Under the pieces are notes generated by a model, which worked only from the letters and a program-made list of their open reading frames with translations, was not told the origin of the DNA and ran no database searches. 64,000 nt of DNA from Parerythrobacter jejuensis. Lineage in GTDB: Bacteria; Pseudomonadota; Alphaproteobacteria; Sphingomonadales; Sphingomonadaceae. Where the stretch lies: assembly GCF_039536765.1 (NCBI RefSeq), contig NZ_BAAAZF010000001.1, positions 2,232,001 to 2,296,000 on the forward strand, in the 5' to 3' direction. Below are positions 9,224-18,224 of the stretch, in pieces; positions within the stretch are counted from its first letter, which is position 1, and every line of letters starts with the position of its first letter. A program made the translations under genes and the position numbers.

Positions 9224-11938
9224 TCATTGCCAAGTCCAGATGTATCGATTGATCCTGCGCCCTCGCGCCGCCGCGGAATTGCTGGCATCGAGCCAAAATC
9301 CGTCGGATGATGAAACGGTGTCGGGCCCGGCGGCATGGGCGACCGGGGCCGGATCGACGGGGCCGTCGCTGCGCCGGTCGAGAGCGCCGGTACCCATCAG
9401 GACATCTCCTGATGACAAATCGCTGCTCTCCACGCGGAACGGGTCCGGCTGGGCCGGGTCGGTCAGGAAGCTGTCGATCCCGACCAGCGACGCAGCGCCC
9501 ACCATGAAGGGTGCGGTCATCCGCAATAGCGTTGTTTCAACATGGGCGGGCGCCATGCCTCGTGCCTCACGCATGAGACGTTCTGCATCGACGGGATCGG
9601 CCAGTGTTTCCTTGTGGACCAGCACCATGACAGAGTGGGCGAGCTTGCGGTAGAATTCGGCGAGATCGTCCTCTTCGGAGGCGGTCATCGGTAAGTCGCT
9701 GCGAAAATGTGCAAGCAAATCGGCACGCTCTTCAGCGCCGAGGATCAAGCTGTCGCCGACAACCGAATTTCCCGACCGGACCATGCCGAGCAGCATCGGG
9801 TCGCTTTCATCGGCGAGATCGGCACCCAGGATGGTGGCGAAGGTGCGCCGCAGGCGGAAACCTTCCAGCGTCACGATACTTCCACGGGTCACCCCGCCGC
9901 CGATCAAGACTTCTGCTTGGCCGCCGCCGCGAGGGTCCGCAATCGAAAGCACCAGCGCGCGATAGCTTTGGCCAGCGATCTCGATTTGCGCCAATTGCCC
10001 CGGGCGCGGTGCGGGTAGATCGGGATCGAACTGCCCGCCCCGAATAAGGTGCCCACCTGTTTCGAGCTCGAGAATTGCATTCAACCCCGCCAGCGTGCCG
10101 TTCAGGCGGCGCAGATGCGGGGCGCACAGCAGCTTCTGCCTCTTGCGCGCGAGGTCGGTGTCGTCCCCGAAGTCGAAGCCCGTCCAACTGGCCAGCCAGT
10201 CAAGCCCGTCCGCGGGAACGGTCAGCGGGTCGGAGACGGTCCAACCTTGCGCCACGCGGCCCTCGATTTCGGTCATCGGGCCTTCCATCAGGTGGACCAG
10301 GCGCTCGAGGAAATCGGCCCCTGTGGCATTGCCAGCCTCTGCTGCGTCGGGGCCTGAAACCGTTTCGCCATAAAGCTCGGGCAGATAGCGGTCACGATAG
10401 GAGAAACGGTTTCCGTAGACCCGCAATCCATAGAGTTCGGGGCTGCGCTGACCGTCTCCGGTCAGTTCGAGATGGAGATAGAGATAGCGCCCGCTCACCC
10501 GCCTCACTTGCGTCCGTCCATCCTGGATCAGGCAGGAAAACAGCCCAGCCTTGCCCTGTTCGCGGGGGCAGGGAAGGAAGCCGGTATGGCCTGCAATCTC
10601 GCTGGCCGAATGGGACCAGGCCGCGCGCGGCCATTGCGGTTGGTAAAGATCTTCCGGCGCATTCTCCCACGCCGTAGCGCTGCCTGCCAGATGCAGGGCC
10701 CAGCCTTCGCGGTTGGCAGAATTGGCGGGCGTGTCTGGTCGGCTGGGGCGATTGCTGGCGTGAAGGGCGATACGGGCACCGCAGCCTTCGGGGAAACGGG
10801 CTTCGCAATAGAACCGGTGCCAGTCGCAATCATATCGGCCGCTGTCGATTGGCCCGATCATCACGCTCCCGGCGCGCGCATGGCCGAGCCGTGAAATGGA
10901 GCGTAGCCTTTGCAAGCCGAGATGGGGTTGCGGCCGCTCACGCTGGACGATGTGAAACGCCTGTTCCCACGGGCCGTCGCACAAGCCGTGCCCTGCATGG
11001 TCAATCAGGGGAATGAAGCGTCCGTTAGGCGTCAGCGGCGCGTCGGTTTGGCCAATCTGCGCGACATCGAAGGCAAAGACCCGGTTGGCCAGGCCTGCGC
11101 CGTCGGTTGCAAGCAGGCACAGCTGGTCGTCGCCATCCCAGGCCAATGAAATCGGGAATCGTATCCCGGCCAGGGGTTGGCGCCGAAGTTCCTCGCCGTG
11201 CCGGTAGATCAGCAGCTCTGCATTCTCGCCCGGGTTCCAGCACAGGATCGCGAGCTGGTCATCCGGACCGGCCCTTAGAGCAACTGGCTCGAGAGGGTCG
11301 GGAATGCGCACATCTGCCTCGATCCTGATCCGCAGGTCTTCGGGGTCTGGATCATCAGGCACGAAGGCATCGTCCGGGGCAACGCGCCGGGCGATCTCAG
11401 GCATCGGGCTGCCCAGCACTCTCGCGATTTTGCCAGTATCGATCGCCAGGGCCCAAGGGGCCGATGCCGGTGCAGCGCTGATCAGGCTGGCGTTGAAGCC
11501 ATTGGCGCGGGCGATTTCGACTGGCCAGCGCTGGCGCATATCAATGGCCGCGACCTTTCCGTCACGTGCAAGCCAGGCGACATCGTCGGCAAACCCCATA
11601 TCGCTGGGCCGGCGGATCACGGGATTGTCGTCCAGACCATCGGCAAGCCGGATCGGATCGAGAGCGAAGCCGCTGGCGAGCAAATGCCCGCTGGCATCAT
11701 CCCACCAAGCGAAGCTGCCCACACTATCGCAAATTGCAGACGGGCGATTGATCAGGTCCCGCGCACGCGCCTCGTCCTCGACCAATTCAGGCTCGGGCTC
11801 TCCGCGGGCGATAGTCAGCGCATTGTCAGCGGCATCCCACGCGACCGTGTCGGGCGTGGCGGGGAAAGGCGCGTCTGGCCCAAGCCCGAATGCGCTGGCC
11901 CCGCGCCATTGCCAGAAGGGGACGTTGTTTACGTCCAT
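9224..11938 (-). CDS. Tail-protein-I-like baseplate wedge protein with long N-terminal domain (904 aa)
   Basis: Around residues 560-660 there is a TIGR02242-type tail domain: FLERLVHLMEG, then a P-A-D-G-L-D-W-L-A-S-W segment, then LRRLNGTLAGLNAILEL. That domain marks the Afp12/Pvc12-class baseplate protein. The ~450 residues before it are rich in Trp and Asp turns (beta-propeller-like). The C-terminus ends in the first half of a PKD-like domain (FWLDASNSAA then INRYIWTW). I start at ATG 11938 because GGAGG sits eight bases upstream; a longer open frame to 12085 would overlap the preceding gene and lacks a ribosome site. The expected role is joining the gpJ-like wedge to outer parts of the baseplate. 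Confidence 0.85.
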   Translation of the reverse strand: MDVNNVPFWQWRGASAFGLGPDAPFPATPDTVAWDAADNALTIARGEPEPELVEDEARARDLINRPSAICDSVGSFAWWDDASGHLLASGFALDPIRLADGLDDNPVIRRPSDMGFADDVAWLARDGKVAAIDMRQRWPVEIARANGFNASLISAAPASAPWALAIDTGKIARVLGSPMPEIARRVAPDDAFVPDDPDPEDLRIRIEADVRIPDPLEPVALRAGPDDQLAILCWNPGENAELLIYRHGEELRRQPLAGIRFPISLAWDGDDQLCLLATDGAGLANRVFAFDVAQIGQTDAPLTPNGRFIPLIDHAGHGLCDGPWEQAFHIVQRERPQPHLGLQRLRSISRLGHARAGSVMIGPIDSGRYDCDWHRFYCEARFPEGCGARIALHASNRPSRPDTPANSANREGWALHLAGSATAWENAPEDLYQPQWPRAAWSHSASEIAGHTGFLPCPREQGKAGLFSCLIQDGRTQVRRVSGRYLYLHLELTGDGQRSPELYGLRVYGNRFSYRDRYLPELYGETVSGPDAAEAGNATGADFLERLVHLMEGPMTEIEGRVAQGWTVSDPLTVPADGLDWLASWTGFDFGDDTDLARKRQKLLCAPHLRRLNGTLAGLNAILELETGGHLIRGGQFDPDLPAPRPGQLAQIEIAGQSYRALVLSIADPRGGGQAEVLIGGGVTRGSIVTLEGFRLRRTFATILGADLADESDPMLLGMVRSGNSVVGDSLILGAEERADLLAHFRSDLPMTASEEDDLAEFYRKLAHSVMVLVHKETLADPVDAERLMREARGMAPAHVETTLLRMTAPFMVGAASLVGIDSFLTDPAQPDPFRVESSDLSSGDVLMGTGALDRRSDGPVDPAPVAHAAGPDTVSSSDGFWLDASNSAAARGRRINRYIWTWQ

Positions 11939-11978
11939 CGCGTGCGGCCTCCGTTGGTCCAGGTGGTGCGGATTGCCA

Positions 11979-14186
11979 TCAGCAATGCTCCGGCACGACA
12001 GGTACGGGGACTGCATCGCTGCTTGATCCGGACGACGCATGCGCAGCCGGGACAGAGTCGGCAGCGACTGTGCCGGTCGAGACACCAGCCGAAATCAGCT
12101 CCGGCAATTGCCATTTCTTGAGCTCGATCACGACGTTGCCATCGGCATTGGCTTTGACTTCGCGCCAGTCGCTATCCTGCCCGGTGAAGAGGCGGATCGG
12201 TGCGACCGAACGTATGCCCGGCAATTGACCGATAGCGAGCTCGAGCGCCCTTGCTTCGATCGTCTTGCCAAGCTCCCAACCGCCACCCTGCAATCCGCCT
12301 GGCTGCAGTGGCCAGATGAGCTGGTGGAGACGATTGGTCACCATCTGGAGCAGTTCTTCACGCCTGTCCTGATCGACAAGTTCGACTGCGACCGTCACGC
12401 CGATGGCACGATACTCGGGTGCAACGACATACAGCTCTGTTGCCAGAGGGCGGCGCTCATCGAGCCAGCGATGCAGTGTTTCCAGCATCGGGCGGTCGGG
12501 TCGCGGCGCAGGCGCCCGGCTGCGTGTCGAGGCTGGCAGCATCATGACAGAAACTGCGCCAGGCATGGTCGTTTCGCGATTGTGAGGCCTGAAATGCTCT
12601 AGCACTTCGACCCGGGCGACCGGCACGCCGGGCGTGGCTGCTGCCAGCGTGTGGATGTCGCTGGCGGTGACTGCGCGATCGCGATGGCGGATTGTGGCGG
12701 GAATCCGTTGCTCAGCGGCTTCCATCGTCTCGGCGTCCAGGCCTCCGGCCAGTGCCAGCGGCTGGTTCAGTTTGATCTTGGGTTTGCCCGATTGGGCCGG
12801 GAACTGGGCGAGTGATCCAGCCGGCAGATTGCCCTCGCGTCCGCCACCGGCGCGCATGCTGATAACCTGAACCGCGCGGCCAGCCTCGGGAGCCTTGCCA
12901 TGAATTCCATCACCGAAGCGGACTGTCCCGGCTTCGCTATCGAGAGTGTAGACGCGTTCTCCCGCCCCTGCTGCGCCGATTTCCGGCACTTGGCGATAGG
13001 GCACAAGGCCGCTTTGTTCTTCGACCGCGAGCTGGAGTGATGCGGGTTCAATGGCGCCGACGCCTAGTTCGAATTCTTGCCCGCTGGAGCCCGTTCCGCG
13101 TCCGATGGTCTGGCGGCCATAGCTGCGGCGCTGTTCGATTTCGGCGCAGTTGGGGCCGGCCCAGCCGAGCGACAATTTGCCCGCCGCTGTAGCGCTATCA
13201 GGGCGCATGCGCAGCCAGGTCACCAGTCGTGCCGCCATGACTGGATCGTCAATCCGAGGCGGCCGGTCACCCACGCCCGCCTGGTATGCATCCGCCACAT
13301 CGTTGCTGGGTGCGCCCATGTCATCCTTGCCGGGTAAGAGCAGGCGCACAACGCCATTGCGGGTCAGGCCCGCGGTGCTGTCGGCCAACATGTCGAGAGG
13401 GAGGTACTGGTTGCCTTCGCCGCGACCGGTGCAAACCTCCCAGACCTGCGGAATCGGCTCGCGAATGCCGATAGTCTCGCCAAATTCCGGCGTTGCCATG
13501 CTTGGCGCAACGCCCATGCTGAGAGTTGCGGCGCGGTTGTCCTCCCCGCCGCCCAGTGTGGCCAATGCAGCTGCGACCGTGGCAGGTTCCGGATCAGGGG
13601 CGAGCAAGGCGACCCACAGGGCCCCGTCGACAGAATCGCCCAGAATATCGACGCCAGTCCGATCTGCCTTGTTGTCGGCAAATATCGGCGTGGTGACGTA
13701 GCCAGCCACGCTGGCATCGATGGCAAACAGCTCCTGCAAATCAGGCAGCAATCCCGCGAGTTGCTGCTGCTCGCTGATCGAAGGAGCCCGCTTGATGAAG
13801 CACTGCCCCTCGACCGGCATCACTTCGATCTCGTTTTGCACTTCAAACGGCATCGGCTGGTCGATCCGCACGCCCTTGCGGAAGTCGGCACTGGCCAGTT
13901 GCGCGGGATTGTCGAACTGCATTTGCACCAGGCCGCGCGCAGGCAGCGCTGGCCGCATCTGCAAGCCGAGTAGCCGGAGAAACGCCAGACGCTGGCGTTC
14001 CGGGATCAAGTTGGCCCGATACAAAATATTGTCGCCCAGCCAGGAGAACAGCTGGAGGATGGTGAGGCCGGGATCGCCGGTTTGCGGAGCAGTCCATTCC
14101 GGTGTGTGCGCCGGAATCCTGGCTAGCAGATCGGCCTGCAGGCGTTCGAAATCCAGATCATCCAGGGCTGGTGGTTTGATCGGCAT
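11979..14186 (-). CDS. Baseplate J-like protein (Afp11/Pvc11 class)
   Basis: The N-terminus has the family hallmark: PEWTAPQTGDPGLTILQLF followed by SWLGDNILYRANLIPE and LRLLG. A C-terminal region with RHRDRAVTASDIHTLA and PGVPVARVEV is typical of gpJ/gp6 baseplate wedge proteins. The 735-residue length is normal for the CIS form. Its ATG overlaps the stop of the gp25-like gene (TGATG). With gp25 and the tail-I-like protein it should build the baseplate wedge that surrounds the hub and triggers sheath contraction. The C-terminal ~40 residues are Ser/Ala/Val-rich and probably disordered. Confidence 0.9.
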   Translation of the reverse strand: MPIKPPALDDLDFERLQADLLARIPAHTPEWTAPQTGDPGLTILQLFSWLGDNILYRANLIPERQRLAFLRLLGLQMRPALPARGLVQMQFDNPAQLASADFRKGVRIDQPMPFEVQNEIEVMPVEGQCFIKRAPSISEQQQLAGLLPDLQELFAIDASVAGYVTTPIFADNKADRTGVDILGDSVDGALWVALLAPDPEPATVAAALATLGGGEDNRAATLSMGVAPSMATPEFGETIGIREPIPQVWEVCTGRGEGNQYLPLDMLADSTAGLTRNGVVRLLLPGKDDMGAPSNDVADAYQAGVGDRPPRIDDPVMAARLVTWLRMRPDSATAAGKLSLGWAGPNCAEIEQRRSYGRQTIGRGTGSSGQEFELGVGAIEPASLQLAVEEQSGLVPYRQVPEIGAAGAGERVYTLDSEAGTVRFGDGIHGKAPEAGRAVQVISMRAGGGREGNLPAGSLAQFPAQSGKPKIKLNQPLALAGGLDAETMEAAEQRIPATIRHRDRAVTASDIHTLAAATPGVPVARVEVLEHFRPHNRETTMPGAVSVMMLPASTRSRAPAPRPDRPMLETLHRWLDERRPLATELYVVAPEYRAIGVTVAVELVDQDRREELLQMVTNRLHQLIWPLQPGGLQGGGWELGKTIEARALELAIGQLPGIRSVAPIRLFTGQDSDWREVKANADGNVVIELKKWQLPELISAGVSTGTVAADSVPAAHASSGSSSDAVPVPVVPEHC

Positions 14187-14605
14187 CAGGCGCCTCCCAC
14201 ATCAACGGCAGCGCGCAGGGTATCGACAGTTCCACTCGGGCGGATCCGGTAAGAAATGGTCACGTCGACCCGGCGCGGATCATCGGTTTCTGCAACCGCA
14301 ACCCGCTCCAGTTGCACGCGAGATTCGTATCGGGTGATGGCCGTGGAGACGGCTTGGCGGATGGCATTGCGGGTCGCGACATCGTTGGGCCGGTCGAGCA
14401 TCTGCTCGAGGCCGGCCCCGAATTGCTCGCGCATCAGCAATTCACCCGGCGCAGTGCGCAGGATCACCTCGATGGACTGGCGAATGCTCGCAGGCCCGTC
14501 AGGCCATTGCATGCGGCCGTTCTCGTCTGGGACAGGCAGGAGCGGCCAGCCGACAGCGACCGGTGTGCCAGCGAGTTTGCTGCTGGTGAAAATCGGGCCG
14601 GTCAT
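14186..14605 (-). CDS. gp25-like baseplate wedge protein (Afp9/Pvc9 class)
   Basis: The 139-residue product has the gp25 arrangement: an N-terminal GWPLLPVPDENGRM strand, SIRQSIEVILRTAPGELLMREQFG in the core, and a C-terminal VDVTISYRIRPSGT strand. The start at ATG 14605 overlaps the stop of the preceding gene (ATGA), and a good GGAGG lies just upstream. A longer in-frame extension to 14743 would run inside that gene and is rejected. In T4, P2 and PVC-type particles gp25 forms the core of the wedge and contacts the first sheath ring. Confidence 0.92.
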   Translation of the reverse strand: MTGPIFTSSKLAGTPVAVGWPLLPVPDENGRMQWPDGPASIRQSIEVILRTAPGELLMREQFGAGLEQMLDRPNDVATRNAIRQAVSTAITRYESRVQLERVAVAETDDPRRVDVTISYRIRPSGTVDTLRAAVDVGGA

Positions 14606-16200
14606 GCGCCCTCCTTCTTCACGGGAATGGGAATGCAAATCTTGATCCAGAGCATCCAACTGAAAAAGATGTTGAACAGGCTCAGGAAGATGTTGAGCAC
14701 GATGAAGGCGCAGATGGTGATGATCGGGATCGAGAAACTGCACAGCCAGCCAAGGCCGACACCTGAGGGTTTCGAACCCTCGCCATCGGCCAGCTTCTTG
14801 GGATCTTTGTTGAGCAGGTTGGCCAGGATCGGTGGCATCTCGAACGCGACATTGGGTTTGACGTCTTTGAGGTCACTCACATCGGGCAGGCCGATTTTGA
14901 CCGGCGGTGCGTCGCTGTCCCACCAGGGGCGAATTCGGAAAGTGCGGGAGTGTTGGCCCCAAACGAGCCTGATCGGGCACTCCGGACCATGCGAGAGGCG
15001 CACGAACGGTTTGACGTGATAGAGCCAGTTATCGTTGTCGAACTTTGGCGTATCAGGCTGGAATTCGCCGGCTCTTTCCGAAAGCGCTGCTTTGGCCTTG
15101 GCCAACAAGGTCGCGCCTTTCGCTGAACTTCGGAAAGGCCATCGCAGGGGCATTCTCAGATTGCCTGAATTGGTCTGTTCGCCGAGCAGGATCGGGGCAG
15201 CAGCAATCAGCCAATCTCCTGCCGCATAGGTTGATGTCACCACGCCGCTATTCGTCTGGGTCATAGGCAGACGGATGGAGTTCAGCTCGGCTAGGAGACT
15301 GCGAGAAGCTTGTGTGCCCGCTTCGAGGCCGAGCTCGTTTTGCGATTGCCGCAGCAGTTCGGCAAGATCTGTCAGGCCAGAGTCTTCGGTTTGTTCTTGC
15401 GCCTTCCAAGAACGGCTCAAGACCTGCCCTGCCTTATCGAAGTCTTCGGCCTGGCCTTGTTGGATCAGACGCGAAAGATGGGCATTCAGAGCCTCGGCAT
15501 CGGTCCCGGTCAGTGCGGCATAATCGACAGCATCTTCCGCTGCTGGACTGGTATCAAGACTTGCCAGCGGCAGCGTTCCAAACAGAACGGTCTTGCCCAA
15601 TTTTGCGCAGACATCGGGCGGCGCACGATAGAGATCGAATACTTCTTCCGCCGGAAGCGCAGTCTGGTTGCGCAGCGCCGCAACCGCCGCAAGGGCATCG
15701 TCGCTCTTGCCGGGTGCCAGTTCCATTTGCCGTCCGGGATCGGGATCGGCTTCGAATTGGGCGGGCTGGGCAATTTTGTACCAGCCCAGGGGCTTCTTGT
15801 TCTGCTTGCGCCAGATCAGATTCTGGCCGCTCGACGTCAGCCTTCGCAGCACAAATCCCATGGAATCAATCTTGTTCGGTGCCACAGGCGGCGTGCCCGG
15901 CATCGCGCAAGCCAGTTCGAACAGGATCACATTGGTTTTTGCATGCACCGGCGGGGAAAGGCGCGGGATGTCATGCTGGTCAGTATCGTAGGTCCGGCGG
16001 TCGAGCAGCCTTTGCTGCCAATTGTCGGCCAACAGGTCGGCAAACAGGGCGTCTGTATAGGATGGCTCGGTAAAAGGAACGATCAGCGCGCCGCCTTCGC
16101 CCAATTGGCCCAAAGGGCGCAGATGGGCGTCATGATGCGGGCGCGGGGGCAGTTTTACCCGCATGCGCCGTGCCCGTGCCGGATGGAGAATGGCGGTCAC
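14602..16200 (-). CDS. Unknown CIS protein with hydrophobic C-terminus (532 aa)
   Basis: It starts at GTG 16200, overlapping the spike gene's stop (GTGA). Most of the protein looks soluble. Residues ~484-522 are strongly hydrophobic (IPIITICAFIVLNIFL then FFSWMLWIKICIPI) and end in VKKEGA, long enough for one long or two membrane helices. There is no N-terminal signal. Position between the spike and gp25 puts it among baseplate genes, but I recognise no family. A C-terminal membrane anchor would be unusual for a freely released particle and could tether the baseplate to the inner membrane. This is inference and unproven. Confidence 0.75.
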   Translation of the reverse strand: MTAILHPARARRMRVKLPPRPHHDAHLRPLGQLGEGGALIVPFTEPSYTDALFADLLADNWQQRLLDRRTYDTDQHDIPRLSPPVHAKTNVILFELACAMPGTPPVAPNKIDSMGFVLRRLTSSGQNLIWRKQNKKPLGWYKIAQPAQFEADPDPGRQMELAPGKSDDALAAVAALRNQTALPAEEVFDLYRAPPDVCAKLGKTVLFGTLPLASLDTSPAAEDAVDYAALTGTDAEALNAHLSRLIQQGQAEDFDKAGQVLSRSWKAQEQTEDSGLTDLAELLRQSQNELGLEAGTQASRSLLAELNSIRLPMTQTNSGVVTSTYAAGDWLIAAAPILLGEQTNSGNLRMPLRWPFRSSAKGATLLAKAKAALSERAGEFQPDTPKFDNDNWLYHVKPFVRLSHGPECPIRLVWGQHSRTFRIRPWWDSDAPPVKIGLPDVSDLKDVKPNVAFEMPPILANLLNKDPKKLADGEGSKPSGVGLGWLCSFSIPIITICAFIVLNIFLSLFNIFFSWMLWIKICIPIPVKKEGA

Positions 16201-16901
16201 CAGACATTCCCCGCGCCGGGCGTGTATGAAGAACTGACGACGCTTGCCGTTGTGATCTTGCTACAGGTGATGTCACCGGTGAAGGTGGTCGAACCACATT
16301 GGACGAGCGTGCTGCTCGCCTTCATTGTCAGCGAAGATGCATTGACCGTAACCGAGCCGGTCGAATTGATATCGATCCCGCTATTGCTGATCGTGATGCT
16401 TTCTTGCCCCATCTCCAACTTGATGGATTCATTGTGTGTGAGCGTGATTTTCATGGTGTCGGGCGTCTCGAGCGAAACTACCTCGCTACCCTGACTGCTC
16501 TCGTCGATGGCAATGCGGCTGCCATTGCGGCCATTGAGGCTCCACACATTCACATCGTCGGACGGAGTATCTTCGGGCGGAGCGTCATCGCCCTTCCACA
16601 TGGCCCCCACCACCACGGGAGAGGCCGGGTCGCCATCAATGAAGACGACCAGCACTTCCTCGCCGATGGCGGGGAGCGCAAACAGGCCGTAGTCTGGCCC
16701 GGCAAATCCGGTTGCAACCCGGGCCCAAACGAGGGCTTCACCCTGCGGGTCAATTGCCGATAGCTGGACCTGCACCCGGCCACGATTGGCCGGATCGGTG
16801 ACGTTGATGACAAATGCCGAGTGCGGCAGGGCCATCCAGTTCGCCGGTGTGGCCACAGGGGCGAAACCGGTGGTGCGGGCAGGATTGCCGAGCGTTGTCA
16901 T
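16197..16901 (-). CDS. gp5/VgrG-like spike protein (baseplate assembly protein V type)
   Basis: Residues ~30-110 form a gp5 OB-fold: NRGRVQVQLSAIDPQG, WARVATGFAG, then GEEVLVVFIDGDPASPVVVGAMW. After a linker comes a region of alternating short hydrophobic and polar residues (IKLEMGQESITISNSGIDI) typical of the triangular beta-helix needle. The start ATG overlaps the hub gene's stop (ATGA). In PVC/Afp loci gp27 and gp5 domains are usually fused in one VgrG-like protein (Afp8); here they are two genes. The product should trimerise as the membrane-piercing spike at the tube tip. No PAAR domain is fused. Confidence 0.9.
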   Translation of the reverse strand: MTTLGNPARTTGFAPVATPANWMALPHSAFVINVTDPANRGRVQVQLSAIDPQGEALVWARVATGFAGPDYGLFALPAIGEEVLVVFIDGDPASPVVVGAMWKGDDAPPEDTPSDDVNVWSLNGRNGSRIAIDESSQGSEVVSLETPDTMKITLTHNESIKLEMGQESITISNSGIDINSTGSVTVNASSLTMKASSTLVQCGSTTFTGDITCSKITTASVVSSSYTPGAGNVW

Positions 16902-17989
16902 GGCTGCTCTCCGAAAAAGGCGCCAAGCGCGGTAAAATCGACGAAATACCCGGCATTGGCGTCGAACCAGTGGTTGGCCTCGACCACCAGATACTGGTTG
17001 ATGAAGGCGGGGTTCATGCCGGAGATGATGGCGAAGCTACCCACGCGCATCTGCGTGTTTCCTGATGCGGTTCCCTCGATCCGCACGAACTCGCGGGCCT
17101 GTTGGCGGAATGCGGCGGCAGCGTAAGCGTCGACCCCACCCTGCTCCATCGGACCCTGGCTGCGATGCTGGGTGCGGTAGGCGGCGAAATGGGCGTCCAG
17201 ATAGGCCTTGCCGTCGGCCCCTTCCCCGGGGCCGGGGCTGTCTGCCGAGGTCACGCTCGCCTCGACCTTGTCGCCGCCAACAATGTCCATCGCGCTGACG
17301 GCGATCTCGCCGCTCTGGGTGGCGATATCGGCCCGGGCGCGTGCGCGGATCAGATTGCCGGGCGAAGCAAGCTCGACCTCGGTCCGCTCCTGATCGGCTA
17401 TCGGCCCGATCTGGAGAGTGTTCTCGACCATTTGCAGGTCGGCATCGAGCTTGCCGAGGATTGCGCGCAGGAAGGCCAGATCGGACTGCCCCATTTGCAG
17501 CCAGTCTCGCGCGGGCTCGTCCAGGCCGTCGCGAACTTCTACCGAGAGATTGTGGAACCCGGCGATTTCCTCGCACACCTGCTTGGGCGTCTTGGCTTCG
17601 TAGAGGAAAGACCGGCGGGTCTGCCGCAGCGGAAACAGCAAGTCTTCGGCAAACAGCGTGATGACAGGCGGGCGTCCGTCCTCGATCTCGCTTTCGACTG
17701 CAGTGATGATCCCGCGGAATATCTCGATCGGATCTTCTTCCGGGCCCATGCCGACCAGGACCGGGCGGCCAATCCGCATCGGGTGATCATCGCCCATCGC
17801 GCCAAAGCCGCGCGTGCCGTCCGGGGCGTCGATCCAGTCGGTATAGGTGATCTCGATGGAAGAGAGTCCGCCCAGGGCTTCGGTCATCCGTAGGCTGCGC
17901 AGGTTGCGCAGCAGCATGGGGTAGCTCTGCTCGTCGATTTCGATCGTCGGGCGGGTACCGATATAGGTCTGGTTGTCATCGCGAGCCAT
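16898..17989 (-). CDS. gp27-like baseplate hub protein (phage late control D family)
   Basis: The 363-residue protein has the late-control-D/gp27 pattern: an N-terminal beta domain (LRSLRMTEALGGLSSIEITY), FRGIITAVESEIEDG, an L-F-A-E-D-L-L segment, and the conserved KTPKQVCEEIAGFHNLSVEV and QSDLAFLRAILGKLDAD regions. It forms the trimeric hub that adapts the six-fold tube to the three-fold spike. GGGAGC precedes ATG 17989. The gene stops inside the start of the separate spike gene. The C-terminal ~100 residues include a region resembling the last hub strand exchange (GSFAIISGMNPAFINQYLVV). Confidence 0.88.
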   Translation of the reverse strand: MARDDNQTYIGTRPTIEIDEQSYPMLLRNLRSLRMTEALGGLSSIEITYTDWIDAPDGTRGFGAMGDDHPMRIGRPVLVGMGPEEDPIEIFRGIITAVESEIEDGRPPVITLFAEDLLFPLRQTRRSFLYEAKTPKQVCEEIAGFHNLSVEVRDGLDEPARDWLQMGQSDLAFLRAILGKLDADLQMVENTLQIGPIADQERTEVELASPGNLIRARARADIATQSGEIAVSAMDIVGGDKVEASVTSADSPGPGEGADGKAYLDAHFAAYRTQHRSQGPMEQGGVDAYAAAAFRQQAREFVRIEGTASGNTQMRVGSFAIISGMNPAFINQYLVVEANHWFDANAGYFVDFTALGAFFGEQP

Positions 17990-18017
17990 CAGGTCAGCTC
18001 CCGCGAATTTGAGACCG

Positions 18018-18191
18018 TCAGTCTGCCATTCTGCGCCATTGCCGCTCCGCCGCCCGCTGCGATTGACGCTGCATCATCCGCCGTGCGGCTTCCGATTGCG
18101 GAGAGGGCGGTGCGTTGCCGGATGGTCGCGGCGTATCCTGCCCCGGTCCGGGTAGCTCTTCCGCGTCCATCTGTTCGATTGTGACAGCCAT
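18018..18191 (-). CDS. 57-residue CIS-cluster microprotein
   Basis: ATG 18191 is preceded by AGGAG at eight bases and the frame runs 57 codons to TGA 18018, filling the gap between the tube-initiator gene and the hub gene. The product begins MAVTIEQMDAEELPGPGQ, has a Pro/Ser-rich middle, and ends in a helix rich in Arg, Gln and Met. A 79-codon frame covering the same bases lacks a ribosome site and is Arg/Thr-biased, so I prefer this one. CIS loci often have a very small gene here (for example DUF5908), but I cannot claim membership. A chaperone or structural plug role is speculative. Confidence 0.7.
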   Translation of the reverse strand: MAVTIEQMDAEELPGPGQDTPRPSGNAPPSPQSEAARRMMQRQSQRAAERQWRRMAD

Positions 18192-18224
18192 CGAATGCTC
18201 TCCTGAAGGTTGTTGTTCTCCGCA

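Noticed and set aside
11939-12085. A 49-residue N-terminal extension of the tail-I-like gene, and a 16-codon frame starting at ATG 11980
   Set aside because: The extension is inside the gpJ-like gene without a ribosome site, while ATG 11938 has GGAGG eight bases upstream; the 16-codon frame ends at once and has no counterpart.
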